A stretch of DNA of 27,537 bases, from the NCBI GenBank assembly GCA_002394965.1, contig DGVL01000095.1, positions 35,190-62,726 of the forward strand, read 5' to 3'. Positions 24,734-27,537 of the stretch are shown here, piece after piece. The notes beneath the pieces are model-generated. The model was given only the letters and a program-made list of their open reading frames with translations. It had not been told where the DNA came from and searched no databases. Both the position numbers and the translations under genes were made by a program. The stretch comes from Lachnospira sp. UBA4285 (lineage in GTDB: Bacteria; Bacillota; Clostridia; Lachnospirales; Lachnospiraceae). How positions within the stretch are numbered: the stretch's first letter is position 1; every line of letters starts with the position of its first letter.

Positions 24734-25636
24734 TTAAAACACCTTATATCCAGTAAACTTGTCAGCGATTTTATATCCCAGTACGATAAGAACGAAAGAA
24801 ATTACAGACTTGAACAAGCCTACCGCTGTCGCTAGATCAAATCGAGCCTGTACAAGACCTATCCTGTAGACATATGTATCTATAATGTCGCCTGTTGAAT
24901 ATACCTGAGGACTGTAGAGATTAAACACTTGTTCGAATCCAGCCTGTAATACATTTCCTACGCTGAGAACCATCATAAGAAGAATCATCGGAAGGATTCC
25001 CGGAATTGTGACATGCAGAATCTGCTGGAACCTGTTTGCGCCGTCCATTTTTGCCGCTTCATAATACTCGGGATTGATTGCTGTGATTGCAGACAGGTAA
25101 ACAATTGTCCCCCACCCCAGCTCTTTCCATATATCTGTCACTGCCAGAGTGTAAGGAAAGACCTTTGGATCACCTAGAAAAAATACGGGATTCCCTCCCA
25201 GAGAAGTGATCAGTTTATTGACAAGACCACCCGTTGGAGAAAGAATATCAATAAAAATTCCAGCAAGAGCAGCCCAGGAAATGAAATGCGGTAAATAGAG
25301 AACTGTCTGGACCGTTTTCTTATATAACGGATGCAGAATTTCGTTGATAAGCAGCGCAATAATTACCGGAAAGATCAAATTGCCAATCAATTTCATGACT
25401 GCAATAAATATAGTATTCCAGATTACACTTTTGAATCCCGGCAGTGAAAACAAATATCTGTAATTTTCAAAGCCAATCCATTGTTGATCAAACAGCCCTT
25501 TAAGCGGGTCATACCGCTCAAATGCCATTGTTATACCTAAATAAGGTATATATTTGAATATGATTACAATGACAGCCGCAGGTAACAATAATGCATGAAA
25601 AAAAAGCTCTTTTTTAAACCAGTTGTTTTTTTTCAT
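24734..25636 (-). CDS. ABC sugar transporter permease, LplB type
   Basis: The 300-residue protein has about six membrane helices. Its N-terminal KKELFFHALLLPAAVIVIIF and the EAA loop YYEAAKMDGANRFQQILHVTIPG are typical of LplB-type CUT1 permeases. It is the first gene of the sugar locus and starts behind GGGAGGGG, six bases before the ATG. It pairs with the LplC-type permease for import of the oligosaccharide. The ATPase is missing from the locus, as is usual for this group. Confidence 0.93.
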   Translation of the reverse strand: MKKNNWFKKELFFHALLLPAAVIVIIFKYIPYLGITMAFERYDPLKGLFDQQWIGFENYRYLFSLPGFKSVIWNTIFIAVMKLIGNLIFPVIIALLINEILHPLYKKTVQTVLYLPHFISWAALAGIFIDILSPTGGLVNKLITSLGGNPVFFLGDPKVFPYTLAVTDIWKELGWGTIVYLSAITAINPEYYEAAKMDGANRFQQILHVTIPGILPMILLMMVLSVGNVLQAGFEQVFNLYSPQVYSTGDIIDTYVYRIGLVQARFDLATAVGLFKSVISFVLIVLGYKIADKFTGYKVF

Positions 25637-25689
25637 ATTAGTCCCCTCCCGTTAAAACCATTCTAGCAACCATATAATTGGCAAAAAAT

Positions 25690-25721
25690 ATCAATCTTTT
25701 TACTTGCATACTAAAATCAAT
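25690..25721 (-). promoter_or_regulatory. Candidate direct-repeat site for the response regulator upstream of the sugar locus
   Basis: On the minus strand AAGTATTGAT and AAAGATTGAT form a direct repeat. The two ATTGAT cores lie 26 bases apart, about 55-85 bases before the first permease gene. AraC-type response regulators often bind direct repeats near the promoter. I could not identify a convincing -35/-10 pair here, so this is tentative. Confidence 0.3.
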
Positions 25722-25811
25722 ACTTCCTTAGCCGGGCAACCTATATTCGTATGAAATGGAGAAAGACTGGAAGCCTTGATAAGAGGACAATGAAATGTCA
25801 GAAAAACGGAT

Positions 25812-25882
25812 AAGCCCCGCCGGATACTGCTGCAGCTTTAAAAGCCGCGTGAAGCAGTGTTCCCGACTTGAACGTGGGGCTT
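25812..25882. other. Multi-tiered stem-loop region of unknown function
   Basis: Three nested inverted repeats can stack into one long hairpin: AAGCCCCGC with GTGGGGCTT (outer, one G-U), ACTGCT with AGCAGT (middle, with GGA/TCC beside it) and GCTTT with AAAGC (inner). No reading frame spans it. It may be the end of a decayed insertion element or a structured RNA. It lies between the sugar locus promoter region and the ISL3-like remnant. Confidence 0.4.
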
Positions 25883-25944
25883 GAAGCCATTTCGAAAAAA
25901 ACCTGAAGCGTGAGAAGTGCTATGGCAGCGCTGTTAGTTAAGCC

Positions 25945-26106
25945 TTACGTTAAAAAAGAAAGGCAATCAACCCCATACCGCTTGTCAGAGCGTGCCTGAA
26001 TCCGGAGGTGGTTCATACCGGCGGAATCCTGATAAAAATCGTGTCCAGTCACATCTGGAAACTTGACGCCAAGCAACTGCCTGCATAATACATTGGCTGA
26101 AGCCAT
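25945..26106 (-). pseudogene. Remnant of an ISL3-type transposase (N-terminal 53 residues)
   Basis: The ATG at 26106 has GGGAG eight bases upstream. The product resembles the start of ISL3-family transposases: CRQLLGVKFPDVTGHDFYQ followed by HLRIQARSDKRYGVDC. In the full protein this leads into a CxxC zinc finger, but here the frame ends after the first Cys in an unrelated SFLT tail. The remaining roughly 350 residues are absent from the downstream sequence, so the element is deleted rather than merely frameshifted. The assignment is by pattern memory and is moderately sure. Confidence 0.5.
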
Positions 26107-26186
26107 CTTGGATACTCCCTTGTGTAAAGGTTTGGACGCTAATACAACACCAGAACACAGGGGCTTTTCAATATAAAACTGTCTAC

Positions 26187-26381
26187 TCAAGAGGCATGAT
26201 TACCAGCTATCATGCCAGGATCCTTACTTTTTATCCGATCGCACACGATCCTGTCATTGCAGACCGCATCACCTCTTGCGATCGTGTGTTCCCGGTGCAG
26301 GCTCTCATCAAAATGAGCCTTCCAGGTCACAGGGGACTTTTCGTCGCTTCCGGCGTCGTACCACTTCTCGTATTTTTTCAT
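26187..26381 (-). CDS. Small hypothetical ORF (64 aa)
   Basis: The ATG at 26381 has a very good site, GGAGG eight bases upstream, which supports translation. The product is a charged soluble peptide beginning MKKYEKWYDAGSDEKSPVTW, with no motif I recognise. Its C-terminal half contains the repetitive CNDRIVCDRIKS, which lies in a 9-bp inverted repeat (26242-26250 and 26280-26288). It sits between the transposase remnant and the methyltransferase, so it may be a broken fragment of a longer gene. Confidence 0.35.
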   Translation of the reverse strand: MKKYEKWYDAGSDEKSPVTWKAHFDESLHREHTIARGDAVCNDRIVCDRIKSKDPGMIAGNHAS

Positions 26382-26470
26382 CTCCCTATCCTCCGGCGTG
26401 AGCTTCTCCCCGTACCGAGCCATGCGGCGACAAAGACGCAGGCACAAAATAGGCGTTAGGCGCCATCGGG

Positions 26471-26510
26471 TTGCAGCGCCCAGCAAAGATTGTTTTGCTT
26501 CCCGCTGCAA
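26471..26510 (-). repeat. Long hairpin at the end of the methyltransferase gene
   Basis: TTGCAGCG pairs with CGCTGCAA (8 bp) and, further in, AGCAAA pairs with TTTGCT around a 6-base loop. It begins three bases after the methyltransferase stop codon. A shorter GGCG-CCTAA-CGCC stem followed by TATTTT comes next on the minus strand. Together they probably terminate or protect the methyltransferase mRNA. Confidence 0.5.
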
Positions 26511-26512
26511 TC

Positions 26513-27136
26513 TCACTTTCTTGCCAGCACTGTGATCCAGGGTTTGTTCGGGTGATGTTCTTTCGTGACCTCCGAGAAGCCCGCTTTATTCAGCGCTGCC
26601 TCGATCTGCTCCGGGGTATAGCAGATCATACCGTCTATGATCTGCTCGAACTTCCGGCCGGTGGCATCCATGCCGTCCGACTCGTTGCAGATGAGGAAGT
26701 ACCCTCCCTGCTTCAAGGCCTTCGCCACCTGCGCAAAGCATCTTTCAAGCCCCGGCCAGAAATAAATAGTCTCAAAGGCAGTGGCAAGGTCTAAGCTTCC
26801 GGCCTCAAAAGGCAGGTCCGACACATCGCACTGCTGTACCCTGCATCGTCCGCAGGCTGTCATCGCTTTGTTATATTCCTTCGTCTTTTTCACAGAAAGC
26901 GGCGAGTAGTCGATCGCCGTCACTCGGGCGCCCGGAAAGCGTTTCAGCAGTTCTCCGGCGTTTCGCCCGGCGCCGCAGCCAAGCTCCATGATTTCCTGCG
27001 GCGTAATACCGGGCAAGTGCCCCATCCCCCAGTCGGCAAGCCTGGCATGCCCGGAATTCATCCCACAGATCATCAGGCCGCCAAGTCTTCCTTCGGGCTT
27101 TCGTGTCTGATTGAAATATCTCCTTAAAAGTCCCAA
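26513..27136 (-). CDS. Class I SAM-dependent methyltransferase
   Basis: The 207-residue protein has the Rossmann-type methyltransferase motifs. Motif I is MELGCGAGRNAGELL (about residues 50-64), an acidic motif II is VTAIDYSPLSV, then come CDVSDLPFEAGSLDLATAFE and a late YFLICNESDG strand. The start is a TTG at 27136, preceded by GGAGGGG five bases upstream. It gives the N-terminus LGLLRRYFNQTRKPEG, which matches how related proteins begin. An ATG 42 codons earlier encodes implausible sequence. The methylated substrate (small molecule or protein) cannot be told. A promoter lies at 27303-27331. Confidence 0.88.
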   Translation of the reverse strand: MGLLRRYFNQTRKPEGRLGGLMICGMNSGHARLADWGMGHLPGITPQEIMELGCGAGRNAGELLKRFPGARVTAIDYSPLSVKKTKEYNKAMTACGRCRVQQCDVSDLPFEAGSLDLATAFETIYFWPGLERCFAQVAKALKQGGYFLICNESDGMDATGRKFEQIIDGMICYTPEQIEAALNKAGFSEVTKEHHPNKPWITVLARK

Positions 27137-27302
27137 TGGCTCCCCTCCTGATCGTATACCCTGAAACGCCTGGCACTCTCTGCCGTAAAAAAGTGCTGAT
27201 CCCTGCAGCACAGAGGATCCGTACTCTGCGTCCCGTGAGTCTGAGGCTTCCACCGGCAGCAAGATCGCTTTTCCGATCTATGGTTAGTCTTATATTACTT
27301 TA

Positions 27303-27331
27303 AATGTATTCTACGCCTGGTCGGTTGTCAA
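27303..27331 (-). promoter_or_regulatory. Sigma-A promoter of the methyltransferase gene
   Basis: Perfect TTGACA (27331 to 27326), a 17-base spacer and TACATT (27308 to 27303). The leader of about 160 bases contains AGATCG-N6-CGATCT (27262-27279), a small inverted repeat that could be an operator or leader hairpin. It lies between the macro-domain gene stop and the methyltransferase, so the latter has its own transcription start. Confidence 0.7.
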
Positions 27332-27357
27332 GAAGTATTCCAATTGGTTCCATACCC

Positions 27358-27537
27358 CTATCTGCCACTCGAAGGATATAAAATCCCCCGGTAGATCTCC
27401 CGGTCGCTGTCCTTAAACACATTGAAAATGACGCGGCGCACAGAAGTCCCCGGATGTGCATCAAGCCAGCCTCTTACCGTACGCACGGCGATTTCCGCCG
27501 CCTTGTCCTGCGGAAAATGGAAAACGCCGGTGGAAAT
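27358..27537 (-). CDS. Macro-domain protein, C-terminal part (enters from right edge)
   Basis: Sixty codons run from the window edge to a TAG at 27358-27360. They encode ISTGVFHFPQDKAAEIAVRT, then a RGWLDAHPG segment and RRVIFNVFKDSDREIYRGIL. The ISTGVFxFP motif is the ADP-ribose-binding loop 2 of macro domains, and the trailing helix and VIFxVF strand fit the same family. Such YmdB-like proteins remove ADP-ribose or deacetylate O-acetyl-ADP-ribose. The N-terminus and the catalytic Asn/Asp loop lie outside the window. Confidence 0.85.
   Translation of the reverse strand: MSTGVFHFPQDKAAEIAVRTVRGWLDAHPGTSVRRVIFNVFKDSDREIYRGILYPSSGR

Noticed and set aside
26440..26512. attC-like site (GTTAGGC next to a long palindrome)
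   Set aside because: No matching RYYYAAC partner at the other arm, no second site and no integrase; better explained as a 3' hairpin of the methyltransferase mRNA.
27266..27279. CGCTTTTCCGATCT, one mismatch from an Illumina adapter end
   Set aside because: The match does not extend further, the bases form part of a natural AGATCG/CGATCT inverted repeat, and promoter, leader and gene continue sensibly on both sides. Probably coincidence, though read mapping across it would settle the point.

Overview
The window looks like a chromosomal segment of a strictly anaerobic, moderately GC-rich member of the Clostridia, most probably Lachnospiraceae. The case rests on strong GGAGG-type ribosome binding sites, a CIRCE-controlled Hsp20, a hybrid-cluster protein beside a Crp/Fnr regulator, a CstA transporter, and a YesM/YesN two-component system next to an LplB/YtcP-type ABC importer. 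Nearly every gene lies on the minus strand; only hsp20 and the Crp/Fnr gene are on the plus strand. No tRNA, rRNA or CRISPR array was seen.

Left part (1-10.5 kb) is housekeeping and nitrogen/carbon uptake: the N-terminal part of glutamate synthase (gltB, runs off the left edge), a vWA protein and its MoxR-type AAA+ ATPase, carbon-starvation transporter CstA with a small upstream gene, a GltS-like polytopic transporter, a small hypothetical protein, CIRCE-hsp20, and the branched-chain amino acid exporter azlCD. Several operons end in clear hairpin-plus-U terminators. The most interesting regulatory observation is a near-identical 21-bp imperfect inverted repeat followed by an extended -10 box in front of gltB and of the cstA operon. 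A degenerate third copy lies in front of the GltS-like gene. This suggests one undescribed regulon for glutamate/carbon uptake.

Middle (10.5-13 kb): hcp (hydroxylamine reductase/hybrid-cluster protein) is divergent from a Crp/Fnr-family regulator that probably controls it.

Right-centre (13-25.6 kb) is a nine-gene, single-strand carbohydrate locus. Transcription order is two ABC permeases, a lipoprotein substrate-binding protein, a non-canonical GH32-like protein, a YesM-type sensor kinase, a YesN-type AraC response regulator, a second non-canonical GH32-like protein, a canonical GH32 fructosidase and a GH172 (DUF2961) enzyme. All four glycosidase-type proteins lack signal peptides, so the locus appears to import fructose-containing oligosaccharides, possibly difructose dianhydrides or other alpha-linked fructosides, and to process them in the cytoplasm under two-component control. 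The part from about 17.1 to 26 kb is visibly more AT-rich than its flanks, consistent with horizontal acquisition.

Right end (25.6-27.5 kb): an intergenic zone with a probable ISL3-type transposase remnant, an unexplained stem-loop region and a 64-codon hypothetical ORF, then a SAM-dependent methyltransferase and the C-terminus of a macro-domain protein that enters from the right edge.
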